Positions 34,548-46,355 of a DNA stretch of 64,000 nucleotides are shown here, piece after piece. Origin of the DNA: Nymphaea colorata (lineage: Eukaryota; Streptophyta; Magnoliopsida; Nymphaeales; Nymphaeaceae); contig NC_045144.1 in the NCBI RefSeq assembly GCF_008831285.2, forward strand, positions 22,771,716-22,835,715, read 5' to 3'. The number at the start of each line of letters is the position of its first letter. Position 1 is the first letter of the stretch. The position numbers were made by a program, and so were the translations under genes. Below the pieces are notes generated by a model that saw only the letters and a list, made by a program, of their open reading frames with translations, did not search any database and had not been told where the DNA came from.

Positions 34548-34737
34548 CCTAGCGGCTATGGCCACCATGACCATTACGGCCACTATTTGCCCCATGGCCA
34601 CTATAGTTTCCACGACCACCATAGCCTCCTCATTGAGTAAAAAAGGCAGTTGCTGAAGATTCAACTTGTGTAGGACTTTTAGGTGCAAGTAATTGAAGTC
34701 GATGCTCTTGATTGAGCAAGAAATCATGTAACCCGTC
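34548..34737 (-). pseudogene. Cop-5 gag fragment beyond the nested insertion
   Basis: The minus strand reads DFLLNQEHRLQLLA.K.PTQ, then VESSATAFFTQ, a stop and GGYGGRGNYSGHGANSG, matching the C-terminal end of the Cop-4 gag. The match ends abruptly at about 34737. Confidence 0.85.
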
Positions 34738-34744
34738 TTTATTG

Positions 34745-35218
34745 ACTCTGGGCTCGTTTTAAATTTGGATTGGGTTTGATTGGTCGCCAATGCATTCTAG
34801 TGAGTGATTTAAGCTACAAAAACACGTCACGATGCTAGAACAAAACATAAAAAACAAAGGGAAGGTCCGTGCATGTGCACGTGACACTCAATAGCATCAA
34901 ATTCTGTCATTTTTGTATATCTGCCTTGGAATTTGAGTTCGGAATTCTCGATTTGAATGTAAACTTGGATTTTGGATCTAATTTGGATCCAAGAGTTGGA
35001 TTTTGGTTTTGAATCTTGCATTTGGACTCGAACATGGGTCTAGAGATTTGTTTTGGATCAAATCGTCATGAATTGGACTTAGATAAGGATATGAAAGTTT
35101 GTTTGGTTCTAGGGTCGGGCTTAAAGCCCCAAAATTAAATCCAAATAAAATAATTGAGATTTTCGTTTGAGTGAAAATGAAATACAATCTTTTTTTGAAA
35201 AATTTGGGGGTGATAACA
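34745..35218 (-). repeat. LTR-like sequence
   Basis: On the minus strand the edge at 35218 reads TGTTATCACCCCCAAATTTT, the typical start of many plant gypsy LTRs (TGT.A.CACCCCC). The rest is AT-rich with several GATTTGG-like words. No matching second LTR or internal domain was recognised, so it may be a solo or truncated LTR that removed the 5' end of Cop-5. Confidence 0.45.
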
Positions 35219-38200
35219 GTAGTCATAAAGAGAAGGATCTCATGTCACTCTCTTAAGACCATTTGTTTGGACAAATAATTCAAGAATGCTATAATTTGGA
35301 TGACATATTCAATTTAACAATCTTATGCTTATTCACAATTCTTTGAGTGATAATAGATGCACGAGTTAGCTAGATTCACTTGTACTTACCCCAGTATTTT
35401 TTTTACTTGGTTTTAAACTTAGATTTAATATGGTGGCTAAAATTTCATGTTTTTTGTTTGTAAATTCCATTTTTTCCCCATAGTTTAGTTGTTTAGCTCT
35501 TGTTTTGCAATGAGACACATGCACTTTACTTTTCTTCCCCTACATTACCAATATACGTAGGCAAATCATCATTTTGATAAGACATTCATAGATCCAATGT
35601 GTATCTTCAGCTGAATGCTGAATAAATGCATGCATTATTCGATGCAACAATGAGGACAAACTTTAACTGTGTAAAATTAATAGAAGCATGAAGTATTATG
35701 GAAGTGTAATGTTTTTCTTTGTTAAAACATTATGTAGTTCTGGTACATTGGAGCTAGTTTGTGTGTTATGAAGGACATAATATTCTTGGGTGCTTGAGAT
35801 ACAAAGCGAAACATATCAATGAATATGTTGGTTACTGAAAAAATGTGGACACATTGAAGACATTTTTTATGTCTCTTTGTTCCCTAGCATTGACATAAAT
35901 GTATAATCCTGGTAGAAAAGAAGCTGTGTCACTTGTTGCACTTCTCTGAGAAAGAGAAAAAAAAAATCATTTCTGACCAACCTATTTAGAGTAGAAGACA
36001 AGAATGACATAATATTTCCTATTTAGAGTAAATGTCTCTTTGCATATGATGCCTTATGTGCTTTGTGGTTCCTAGTAGAAAGTTAGAAAATATATATATG
36101 TACACACACACTACAAAATTTGGGTAATGTTCTAGGGATTGGGAAATAACATGTAAAGGAGGACTGTAAGAAACACCGAGATGGTCACAATAGGCAAAGA
36201 AGGAATGTAAACATTTAGTCTATTGCAGCGCCAACTCCTTGAATGAATAAAATGTTAGTAGATTCATATTAATCAGCATTTTGAAGCTCCTTTGAACTTT
36301 GCATGGTCAGTTACATGAAATATCTTATTATAACTGGTCCCATATTTAATTTTCGCAGACTTGGTTTTCTACTTGTAATGTCTTGACCTAAAATATACGT
36401 TAACTTGTTCTACTATAATTCAATCAACTCTCGCAGAATGAAGATTGGAGAGCATCTCAATGGTACAATTGTAGAATGCCTTCATGATCGCTAGCCTTTT
36501 GAAGACAAACAACACTTTCAACTTTTTCTTTGGCAAAAAATGCATCAGATAATGCTATTATTTGTAGTCAGTTGTTTATAAATGACTAGGTTCTTCCAAC
36601 TAACACCTAGTTTCTCCTTTGACAAGCTTAATATGCCACATTCATAGATAATTTTTGTTCCCTTGACATAGGTATTAGTTTCACATCCATCTGGTTGCCA
36701 TGCTTTATTACTTATATGAGCATCTGACAGCAAAAACTGAAGAAAGAGGTGTCAAGTTTCTCCTTGCAAAAAAGCTAAGAAGAAAAGCGTTGGCAATAAA
36801 GACTGGCTTTTGCATTAACCATTAAGCCCGAGATAGTCTTAGAAGCTTAGTTACTTTGACCATTCTATCAAAGGTTAAAAAGAGCTTCTTTGTTTGATAA
36901 TAGAGGTTGAAACTAGCAACCATCTGGTTGGATTGGTTCCTTTTTATAATAATAGCAACATGGCTAACATTTGGCTTTACTTTTGCAATGTGGCTTCAGC
37001 ATGTTTTTCAGCATGCTTAGTGCAATTGTTTTGACCTATCTCAAGTGTAAGAATCTGTGGCAGTTCCTAGGAAATCTTACTTTTCAAAGGACACTAATGC
37101 TTGCATTGTGAACATGATATGCATGTCCTATGCACTTACATAATAGTTATGGGCAAATATTGTGGTAAATTTTTAATATAAATAGTTCAAGGTTCTTGTA
37201 GCTTCACATAAGGCTCATAAAGTTAAAGTCCACGGCCAACATTGTACCAGCCCCTTATGGCTGATGAATGGGACCCAAGTGGCATCAGATGTTACCTGTC
37301 CAACATTTGATGCTTGTTTCCAAGCATATAGACTAGTATGTTGACATGCCTTTGGTACTTCTTCTAATAATTGTTGGGTAATTCTTAATTTCTGTCGCCA
37401 TATTGTTATCTGAGAAAATTTAAGATGGATAGGACTGTTAATATTAGTAGAATCCAATGTGGTGTTACAGTCAAGCAGCTTGTAAGTTGACCTGCTTCTA
37501 TGCATTCTTGTGTGTACATTTTTTTATCATTGGAAAATCAAGAGGTAAGCAAATATGGAACAAGGGAGAAGAGGTTCCAGTTACTGAAAAATGTTAGCAG
37601 TGTAGGGGATGTTAGGCTTGCCTTGGAGGAGGACATTGGTGGCTTGAGCTAGAGTTATGAGCAGCACATCTCTCTTTAAGGCACCACATAGGTAGCATCA
37701 GCTTCCACCACAACGAAAGTGTGGTTTGCTATGGTAAAGAAGGGATCATCATTGAGATCTGCATTGACGTTGTGGAGAAGACAATTTTTATAGGGCTTAC
37801 TCTCAGTTTGAAGGAATCTGCAACAAGTAGACATCATTAGCTAATGAATACACTAGCTCATGTTCAAAACTGTACATCAGATTTAATAACAGTGCGTTGG
37901 TAAAATCAAAGATCACATTCTTTTGATCTCGCTCTCTCTCCCTCTCTCTCTCTCTCAGAAATTTGTAAAAACCAGACAGTTAGATCAGGCATAAAACCAG
38001 ACCCTTTAATTTTTTTTCTAAAAAATTATCTTAAATGAGCTATAAACATGCTAATATATTTATCAAAACTATTTTGATATAAAACATGTTTTGAATCAAG
38101 TTTTTTTCATGAAAAATGTTGATAATATAAGAGCCATTCATTTTTCCTTATTGGAGAAACACTATTGAAATAAAAAAAAAATGGTCAACATAATATATTT

Positions 38201-38499
38201 TTTGCATCAACTTATCCTTATTATCATATTGGTAAGTTTGGATTTCAAATTTCGGAAGACATAAATGCTGTTTTTAAGAACTGGTGAGCTGTTTATCTGC
38301 AAATGTCAGATACTCTTAAGGAATTTAACTACGAGTTACTAGTGGATTAATAAGTTCATTTATAAGGGGGTTAATTATCTCAAACAATATTACAATGTAC
38401 TTTAATTATAAGTAGACTAACCTTAATTAATCTGTGTCTAATTTAAACTAAAACATAATTAGAAGTTATTAAAACTTTTCAGTTTAAATTTAAAAAGCT
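35219..38499. other. Intergenic DNA, no supported gene
   Basis: About 3.3 kb without recognisable coding or transposon domains. Small open frames (for example minus 37215-37505, 96 codons) have no family features I know. A CT repeat lies at 37930-37956. Some stretches (36420-36480, 37600-37830) look exon-like in base composition, but I could not support a call. Confidence 0.45.
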
Positions 38500-39636
38500 G
38501 AAAATTGTTTATAACAATTGAAAAGGAAAACAATTAAAGGGGAGGCCGAGTTCCATCTCCCACCATAAGAGAGAGGGAGAAAAAGGAGAGAGTTGGAAGA
38601 GGGATTCTTTTTAGCCCAGGGCCAAGGGAAAAGAAGAAGCTAGTGACCTCAGGGATAGTCTTCTAATAGTTTTTTGAAAGCTAAATTGTTAAAAGTCAGA
38701 GTTTAATTCAGGTATGGTGTCTTGGGGTTTTTGTTTTTGTTTTTGGAATTGATTTTGATTCGTTTAGTGCATAATTTCGAGTCATACTCTAGGAATCATT
38801 ATTTTTTAATATTATATAATATTGATATCTTTTGTTTGATTAAAAACGACTCTGATTGGAATATTTACAAACTCCAACTTGCCAGTTTGTGAAAATAGCC
38901 CTTTGGGCATGTTTTTAGAGAAATTGACCTCATGGATGCATCTTGCATGTTGAAAGATAATAGATACCCCATACAGTTTTTGAAGTGCTCAAGCCATTTT
39001 GTTGGTAGCCGGCGGATGCCCACAGCTGGTTGGTGCTGCCTGGCCATGGCCGAGTTGCGGCATACTTACCTGGGCTACAACCATTGCATGGCAAGGCACC
39101 ATTATTGGTTGTAAGTTTGGCATGTTTTAGACTTCTTTATATGTAAACATCAACCTTGTCTCATTTGGAGTTTGTTGTGCACACAAGAGCACACTAGAAT
39201 GATTATCTTGTCATTTTTGCCCTCGCATGCACGATTGCAGAATTAGTCGATTTGGAGGCACTTAGCAAGCCCCAGAAGCACTAGTGGGTGTCGTTTGATC
39301 GCTGCAAGTGTATCATTAGGAAATAACTTAGTGGTTCTCCTTAGAGAGGGTAGGATTGAGATTTTACATGTTGTGTGACTTGTTGTGAATCTTGTTGCAT
39401 CCTATTTAAACATGCATCTTATGATATGGTATGTGGGTATAGTCTAGATATCTGATAGGTAGAGGTTGGAATCGCAATTGGTGCGACTATGATTTATAAG
39501 TGAGTTGGTCATCTATAAGAGGCCTCATGGGCTGCATATGTGTAGACAGACAGGCTTAGCTATGGCTACATGATTATGATTTCAGGATTACAAGCCTTAT
39601 TGGTGATATGGGCGTGTGTATATGTGTGTTTATATG

Positions 39637-39646
<10 letters not shown>

Positions 39647-39717
<71 letters not shown>

Positions 39718-39718
39718 G
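39647..39718. repeat. TA microsatellite
   Basis: Nearly uninterrupted TA dinucleotides, preceded by GT-rich sequence. Confidence 0.95.
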
Positions 39719-39932
39719 CATTCTCTTGATGCATTGTTATGTTTTGTTGATTCCTTCTTAATGATATGATATTGAGCACTTGAGCATGAGCTGAAATTAG
39801 GGCAACCTTCTAAGGCCAGATTTAATATGAATGAATCGCATTGATTGGATATTATTCGAACCCACTATAAAAGCAGTTAGGTGGGTGGCACAGGGCCCGT
39901 GTTGTAAGAATGGATGAAGTGCTTCTTACCCA

Positions 39933-39986
39933 GGCCACTAGCAAGGAGCCCATCACGCGGGCCACTAGCAAGGATCCCATCCCCAC
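39933..39986. repeat. 27-bp tandem duplication
   Basis: GGCCACTAGCAAGGAGCCC at 39933 recurs as GGCCACTAGCAAGGATCCC at 39960. Confidence 0.85.
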
Positions 39987-41179
39987 ATAGAGTATGGGTC
40001 GTGCTGCTGCAGTAGCTATAGTTAGCTTTGCCTTATTGGATATGGTTACCCTAGGTTTTTCAGGGACTCAATTGTTTTGTGTGATGATTGTAAACTATGC
40101 AACAGTCTTGTGGAGCCTTACATTCCTATCAGAACTTATACTGTCACTCAGTGCATAGAGTTATGTGTTTGAATGTGTACTCTATGTTGTATTGACAATT
40201 TATTGCTCAAATGGAATAACTGAGATGTTGGCGTCTCCATTTTTCTACATATGTTATTTATGTCTAAATGGATGATGTATGTGTAGGCCTTAGGGATAGG
40301 CCATACTTAGAATTATCTCTGATCCTTATTTTTATTTGGTTTTGAGTACTCACCCTAAGAAGGGTTGTGGCTCAAGATCGTGATACTACCAAAATAGAGG
40401 GTGATAGTTGGCAATGTAACTGGCACTAAACCGTATCCTATTTTGGTTAAGGGAATGCTTTGTGTACATATAGCCTTGTAGGATGATAAATTTTTATATT
40501 GTTATTGTGTTGTGATTTATCTTTCGGATAAGAGGTATTATTATACATGTTACACGTGTTTTTCACAGTACTCCCACCGACCCGTCACTCTAATAGAGTA
40601 CAGCACAGGTCTACTTAGGACAGGTCGATCCACACACCAATTATGCTAGTTGTTTTTATATTGTGATATAGAACATGCCACAGTATTCACTAATTTTGGA
40701 CGCAAATCTGGTACACTATGCATGAATCATATGTGTTGCACCATATTGTGCCATTCACCAGTTGCAAAGGCCAATATGATATACTATGCATCCATACACA
40801 TGTTGCATTATGTTTGTATGAAATGTATGGCTGTAAGTAGCATCATTATAAAAGTTGGTAGCAAAGCACCCTCTATCCCTAAGACAATCAAACGATCCCA
40901 AGCACCAGTAGCCAAGTGAGATTAGTAGTACTAATTTAATTTCAATATCTTTTTTACTGTTTCTCTTTGTTACTAGTTGTAATGTTATGATAGTGCTAAT
41001 TCTAGTTTCTTTATGATATCAGTGTTTTGATTTGTAAGTATTATTCATGATGTCGAGTAGGAGATTGCGAAGGCTTGTGCATCTTGAGAGGGAGAGTATA
41101 GGTCAAGCAGGAAGTCGCATCTTGAGAGGGTGATCGAGTTCTCGATCAATTTGGTCTTAGATACAGTACTAGACTCGAA

Positions 41180-43190
41180 GGCGCCTTAGATGATGACGTC
41201 TATCTAGTTTGAGGAGTTGAAGAACCTTGCAAGAATTGATAGATAAGACTACATTTGCCTTAACGTGTCTCCCTAGGGTGCACCACTATTATTGTAAGAA
41301 AAAAGGATGCTTCCTTTACTTGTGTATCGATTATCACAAGCTGAATTTGATAACCACTAGAAATAAGTACCCTTTGTCTCACACAGAAGATTTACTAGAT
41401 GAGTTAAAAGATGCGTGAGTATTTATCAAGATTGATTTTTGATCAGGTTATCATCAGTTGTGTATTAATGAGGAAGATGTGTCTAAGACTACGTTCAAAA
41501 CCTGGTATAGCCATTATAACTTTCCTGTTTTATCTTTTGGGGCTGACTAATGCTTCTACTATTCTTGACCTAATAAATAAAGTATTTAGAAATTACCTAG
41601 ATCAAATTTGTGATTATTTCCATTGATGATGTATTGATTTATTCTCCATCAAATGAGGAACATGATGAGTATCTTTCTATGGTATTAAATACATTGAGGC
41701 AACATTTGTATGTTAAATTGTATAAGTGTGAGTTTTGGCTGGAAAAATTTTGAATTGTTGGGTTATATTATTTATAGTCAGGAAGTGGCAGTGGATCTAG
41801 CTAAGGTAGAAGCAGTACAAAAGTGGATGAGCCCTACAGCTCCTACTGAGGTACGAGCTTTTCTTGGATTGGTAGGAAGCTACAAGCAGTTTATTAGGGG
41901 TTCTCCCAAATAGCTTTGCCAATGGCTCCATTATTTAAGAAAGAAGTAAGTTTGTGTGGTCGGGGCCATGTGACCAGAACTTGTAGACGTTAAATAGAGG
42001 TTGACAATGACACTTGTTTTGGCTTTACCATCAGGCACAAAGGGTCTTGTAGTTTATACTGATGCTTCCAGAATTGGATGGTGGGGTATTGATACATATC
42101 AAGTGTGCTATTGCCTATAATTTTAGGTAGCTAAGTCCATATGATCAGAACTATTCTATCCATGATTTGGAGTCGGGCACTATGGTGCATGCCTTAAAAA
42201 ATGTGGTGCCATTGTCTTTATGGAGTAGAGTTTGAAGTATTCACAATCATAAATTTCTTATCTTTTTTCACAAAAGTAGTTTAATTTTTCGCTGCGTAAA
42301 TGGATAGAGTATCTCATGGATTATGATTTCAAACTTTCTTTTCATCTTAGGAAAGCTAATGTAGTAGCATATGCACTAAGTCACAAATCTAGGGCACTTG
42401 TACACAACCCAGTTCATCAGACATCGAAACTTATAGAGGATTTGACAACGTGGAATCCATTTACAGATAATCGAGGTATGGTTTTCCTTTCTGCCTCAGT
42501 ACAAATTGATTTATTAGAAATGATTCTGCAGAAGCAGAATAAGAGTCCAAAGTATGCACAAATGAAGACTTAGTCAGAGTTGGAAAGATAACTTTTCCAT
42601 GGACCTAAATGCAGGGTCCAATTTCTGGTAGACTGTGCCGGATGAGTAAACACAAAAGACGATACTTTTGGATGAGTTGCATTGCTTGTGACATATCATT
42701 CATCCTGGCAGCAACAAGATTAATGAAGACGATGAATGCAGCTTTTAGTAGCCAGGTATGAAGTTCGAATTGCTAATTTTGTGGCTACATGTTTGATATG
42801 TCAACAAGTTAAGGCGGAACATTAGAGGTCGGGTGAGTTAATAGAACCACTTGGGATTCCACAATGGAAATGGGAAGATATTACCACATTTTTTTATGGG
42901 ACTACTGAGAAGCAGGAGATGACATGTCATCTGGGTGACAATCAATAGATTGATTAAGCTAGCTCATTTTCTGCCAATCCGGAGTCCAATTTGTAAATTT
43001 ATTAGTTGATCTATATATTGATGAGATAGTTAGATTGCATGGCTGGCCATCTACCATTGTCTAAGACCAAGATCCATGGTTTCCTTCATGATTGTGGAGT
43101 TCCCTGTAGCATGCTTCAGGGACCCAATAACATATGAGTTCAACATTTCATCCTCACACCAATGGCCTTCAAATGAAATAACCAAGAAGG
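41180..43190 (+). pseudogene. Gyp-2: Ty3/gypsy pol remnant (RT, RNase H, integrase)
   Basis: The reverse transcriptase runs from about 41270: KKKGCFLYLCIDYHKLN, RNKYPLSHTEDLLDELK, then KIDF.SGYHQL.I.EEDV.KTTF.T, LD.INKVF and, in a shifted frame, a YSPSNEEH region. PTAPTEVRAFLGLVGSYKQFI marks the RT-RNase H joint near 41840. RNase H text (LVVYTDASRIGWWG) is near 42050 and DYDFKLSFHLRKANVVAYAL at 42318. Integrase remnants (IKLAHFLPI, D.DP.F, STFHPHTNG) run to 43170. Protease and gag are missing between 41040 and 41200. Heavily mutated and inactive. Confidence 0.8.
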
Positions 43191-44079
43191 TAAACTTAGA
43201 CTTGGTTCAAATGAAATAAGCAATAAGTATTAACATAATCAATCATAGGTGCAATCATATATGAAAGCAAGAGAAATAAACTTAGGGAGAACAGCAAAAA
43301 GTCAATTACCCACAACAAAGATGCAAGTTAGTGCTGCAAAGGCAGTCCCCTTGAGAATTCTGGACTCGAAGGCAGATTCTCAACCAAAAGAGCTACGTAT
43401 CCGCTTAACACCATCTCTGGTACGATAAAGAAGGCAGTACCAGTGCTACTTACACCTCCTTGCCCGGTTGGCATGGCTTAGATTGGATCCTATGCCTTAC
43501 CTAAGTACCAGCATATCAGCAAAATTTTCAGAGAGATAGAGAAGAAAGGTGCTGAAACTAGAATAAGAGTGCATGTTGTAAATCATTGGGAGAGGGGAAA
43601 AGTTAGATTTCTAATCTACCTTTCAGTAACATGAAAACTAGTCTTTCACATATCAAAAGATATGTATTTCCACAAATATATTTACAAATTATAATTATGT
43701 GGTAAAGCTCAAATTATTTAACACCAAACAATTTGTTTTCACAAAAAAAAAAAATCATTGCCAATATGCACGTGATATTTAAGCCATCTTCGGACCTATA
43801 AAATGAACATGAGAAGTGTTATCCCTAACAAATCATATACTTGTCTACTTTTCATAGAAATTAAAAAGATGATCATATTTCATTGAATATTTACCAATTA
43901 ATTGTTCGAACATTGCCATCAACATTTGGACTTATACTTGTAACTCATGTATTTGTTTTGCATGTATGGCTTCAAAGTCATGTATCTTTTCAACTTGTCT
44001 AGCTTCTAATTTGCACATCTGGTGAGTATGATTGCTTTCTACATTATGCACCTTATTGCATAGATCACCAAACTCCTCT
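43191..44079. other. Intergenic or intron-like DNA, no gene seen
   Basis: No recognised domain. It lies downstream, on the minus strand, of the transposase fragment at 44080-44290 and may contain more of that element. Confidence 0.4.
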
Positions 44080-44290
44080 CAATTTCACATTTTTGTGTCA
44101 TTAGTTCACATTGACTAGAAACTGCATCAAAAACTTGTGATGGTTTTACCCTCATTCCATAAGTATGCACTCGTCCAAATTTGTCTGGTCCCATCACCCA
44201 TGACAAGACATCATTTAGAGATAGCTCATCTCTTATGTCTTCAGGAAGTTGGAATATTGCTTCATTATGTTGAGCCTACAATTAATGTAA
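44080..44290 (-). pseudogene. CACTA-2: fragment with plant En/Spm-type transposase domain
   Basis: Minus-strand translation of about 44090-44280 reads EAIFQLPEDIRDELSLNDVL then SWVMGPDKFGRVHTYGMRV and KPSQVFD. The series NDVL..V.G.D..GRV..YG..V.PSQ.F matches the plant Ptta/En/Spm transposase-associated family (Transposase_24), found in CACTA elements. The open stretch is short, and the neighbouring minus-strand pieces (44300-44530) may be further exons. No element ends were found. Confidence 0.55.
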
Positions 44291-44574
44291 CATTTCAATA
44301 ACATGTATGTTAAATAAATTTTAATTAACATATTGCTAATAATAATGAAGAGGAGAAAGCAAGCAACTTAAGAGATTAGAAGAGATGAGAATTGCTTGGA
44401 AATCCTGAAGCACTTGAAGTTTCTCCATAAAAAAGATGAGAATCATACCGCCGCCTCCTAATGCAACCATGCACTTCATGGGGATGAGGTTGCCTTTCAT
44501 GGATCGTCTCATGGTGCTGGGGTTAACATAAGACCTTCAATCAACATAATGAGCAAAAAAAGGGGAAGAGGAAA

Positions 44575-45760
44575 AAAACAAATTCCTCATTCTCAGAGCA
44601 AGAGAGGAGAGAGAGAGAGAATTTACTCAACATTACTAGCCTCCAACAGGAAGTTGGAGGAAGAAAGCATACAGATGTAATCTAACATCCAAAACTTAAG
44701 AGAAAACCAGCCAACCAAATGCGCAAACAAGAAGAGAGTTATGCATAAGTTGTAAAAGAACAACCCGGTGATCAGCCTTATGATGAATGAGAATTGTGCC
44801 TGCAAACGAGGACAGAAACATGGAACATTATGCCCAACAACAGAGCTCTTAGATTTACCTTTCTTTCACGGAAAATAACATCATAACTTAGCAACCAAAT
44901 GCCTCTCCAAGTTGAAAACAGCCAACATTTCCGCAGAAGTTTGCCCCTCTTAGACTTGCGAAAACTCATGGAGGCCATGCAATGGAAGAAGAGATTGTTC
45001 TGATCCTGAAGCTTTAACCATGTGATTCGGGAATACGCGCACCGGCGGATCTCATCATGCCGTACGCCATTCAGAAATTAGAGATGACAGATCCGACATA
45101 CGGCGAGCCATGTCATGCGTGGTGATCTCAGGAATCCTGCTAAGAGCGGGAAAGGAAGAGAAGCTCATCTTCCCAAGCTTGTAAGTTATGGAACTTACGC
45201 NNNNNNNNNNNNNNNNNNNNNNNNNNNNNNNNNNNNNNNNNNNNNNNNNNNNNNNNNNNNNNNNNNNNNNNNNNNNNNNNNNNNNNNNNNNNNNNNNNNN
45301 AAACTCATGGAGGCCATGCAATGGAAGAAGAGATTGTTCTGATCCTGAAGCTTTAACCATGTGATTCGGGAATACGCGCACCGGCGGATCTCATCATGCG
45401 TACGCCATTCAGAAATTAGAGATGACAGATCCGACATACGGCGAGCCATGTCATGCGTGGTGATCTCAGAATCCTGCTAAGAGCGGGAAAGGAAGAGAAG
45501 CTCATCTTCCCAAGCTTGTAAGTTATGGAACTTACGCAACCTCCTTTGTGTTATTTTGAAGTTGATCCTCAGTGCTGCCGGCCGATCAACCGCTGGAGAT
45601 GACCAACAAAAGTGAAAGATGCTCTTGAACTCACGTTCCCTCAACACCATTGCTCGAAGATGAAACGGCGTCTTGTCTGCCCCATTGCGCGCCAGAAAGT
45701 GGTGATAACGCCATGATCAGATATCGTCCGTGCTGGGACAACGGAACGCGTCAACACTTA
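44575..45760 (-). pseudogene. LINE-4: fragment of LINE ORF2 spanning an assembly gap
   Basis: The minus strand encodes ISEWRTHDEIRRCAYSRITW followed by LKLQDQNNLFFHCMASM and further FRKSKRG. This contains the plant LINE pattern RSRI.WLK.GD.N..FFH.MA, which precedes the reverse transcriptase in ORF2. Upstream text (45560-45740) fits the helical region before it. The frame is open only if the base at 45060 seen in one duplicate is dropped. Downstream (44623-44805) is a hydrophobic frame without known features. The 100-N gap and the duplicated flanks make the true structure uncertain. Confidence 0.45.
44962..45537. repeat. Duplicate flanks around a 100-N gap (assembly artefact)
   Basis: 44962-45200 and 45301-45537 are the same sequence apart from two single-base indels (an extra C at about 45060 and an extra G at about 45131 in the left copy). 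Exactly 100 N (45201-45300) lie between them, the conventional mark of a gap of unknown size. Overlapping contig ends that were not merged are the simplest explanation. Confidence 0.85.
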
Positions 45761-46355
45761 CAAAAGTAAGACAGATTCGCGAGCGTTTTAAAAAAAGGAC
45801 GTCGATGAAAGTATGGTTTATCGTCTAAGTCAACATGTCCAAAAATAAACGTCATTGAAAATAGCCTTCACGGATGTGTGCTGCTACAAAAAAAAAAAGC
45901 CTTTTATTTAAACAATTTAATTTCACAAGCATCATTTCAAACATCTAAAAGGAACGGAGAAAAAGTGAAGATGAAACATAATCTACTAAGTAACCTTGAT
46001 CAATATATTGACTACTTAAGACGGTGGACTATGTAATTGATGAACTCTTGACCAAGAAAAAAAAGAAACAAAAGAATAAAAAAACCATCGCCCTTAAGCA
46101 ATTAAGTAGTATTTTATATTACTGGTAGTAAATCATACAAAGATTTTGCCAGACCGAATACAAGGAGTACACAAACGGTGTACGTACGGGCTGGCACTCA
46201 GCTCCAAAATAACAGATGTGAGAGATCTTGTAGCCAACCAGAACCTCGAGCAAAGGGTGGCATTCTGCTAGTTTGACAACTTGAGAAAGGATATACTGAT
46301 CTATGACTTTTTGATTGATGCCTCTGCAATGACATGCTGGAGTTGTGTTCATAAG
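45761..46355 (-). other. 3' flank of LecRK-3
   Basis: 45990-46130 shares words with 54000-54100 (3' flank of LecRK-4), such as CGGTGGACTA, ATTGATGAACTC or GTGGTGAACTCCTGA, so the duplicated unit includes several hundred bases downstream of the gene. No other gene. Confidence 0.55.

Larger units (their letters stand above)
28488..34737 (-). mobile_element. Cop-5: copia element, same family as Cop-4, split by a nested insertion
   Basis: A minus-strand element. 3' LTR at 28488-28877, RNase H and reverse transcriptase at 28919-30460, integrase at 30635-31629, protease and zinc knuckle at 31557-32160, and the gag C-terminal part displaced to 34548-34737 by an insertion at 32213-34547. The 5' end (most of gag, primer site, 5' LTR) is absent; sequence changes abruptly at about 34737. 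It is better preserved than Cop-4, with an intact YVDD and CCHC. Confidence 0.9.
38500..41015 (+). repeat. Probable long 5' LTR and leader of Gyp-2
   Basis: The position directly before a gypsy pol, the purine-rich GAGAGAGGGAGAAAAAGGAG stretch near 38570, and the lack of genes suggest an LTR over 2 kb long. It contains a TA repeat (39647-39718) and a two-copy 27-bp repeat (39933-39986). A GATATCAGTGTT at 41019 may be a worn primer site (TGGTATCAGAGC). LTR boundaries were not found and no 3' copy is visible. Confidence 0.35.

Noticed and set aside
39570-39761. 63-codon frame of alternating Tyr-Ile
   Set aside because: Translation of a TA microsatellite.
44623-44978. Hydrophobic minus-strand frames that look like a membrane protein
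   Set aside because: They are continuous with the LINE-like text and next to an assembly gap; hydrophobicity alone is not enough to call a gene.
45201-45300. Tandem duplication separated by 100 bases
   Set aside because: The spacer is all N, so the duplication is best explained as unmerged contig ends.
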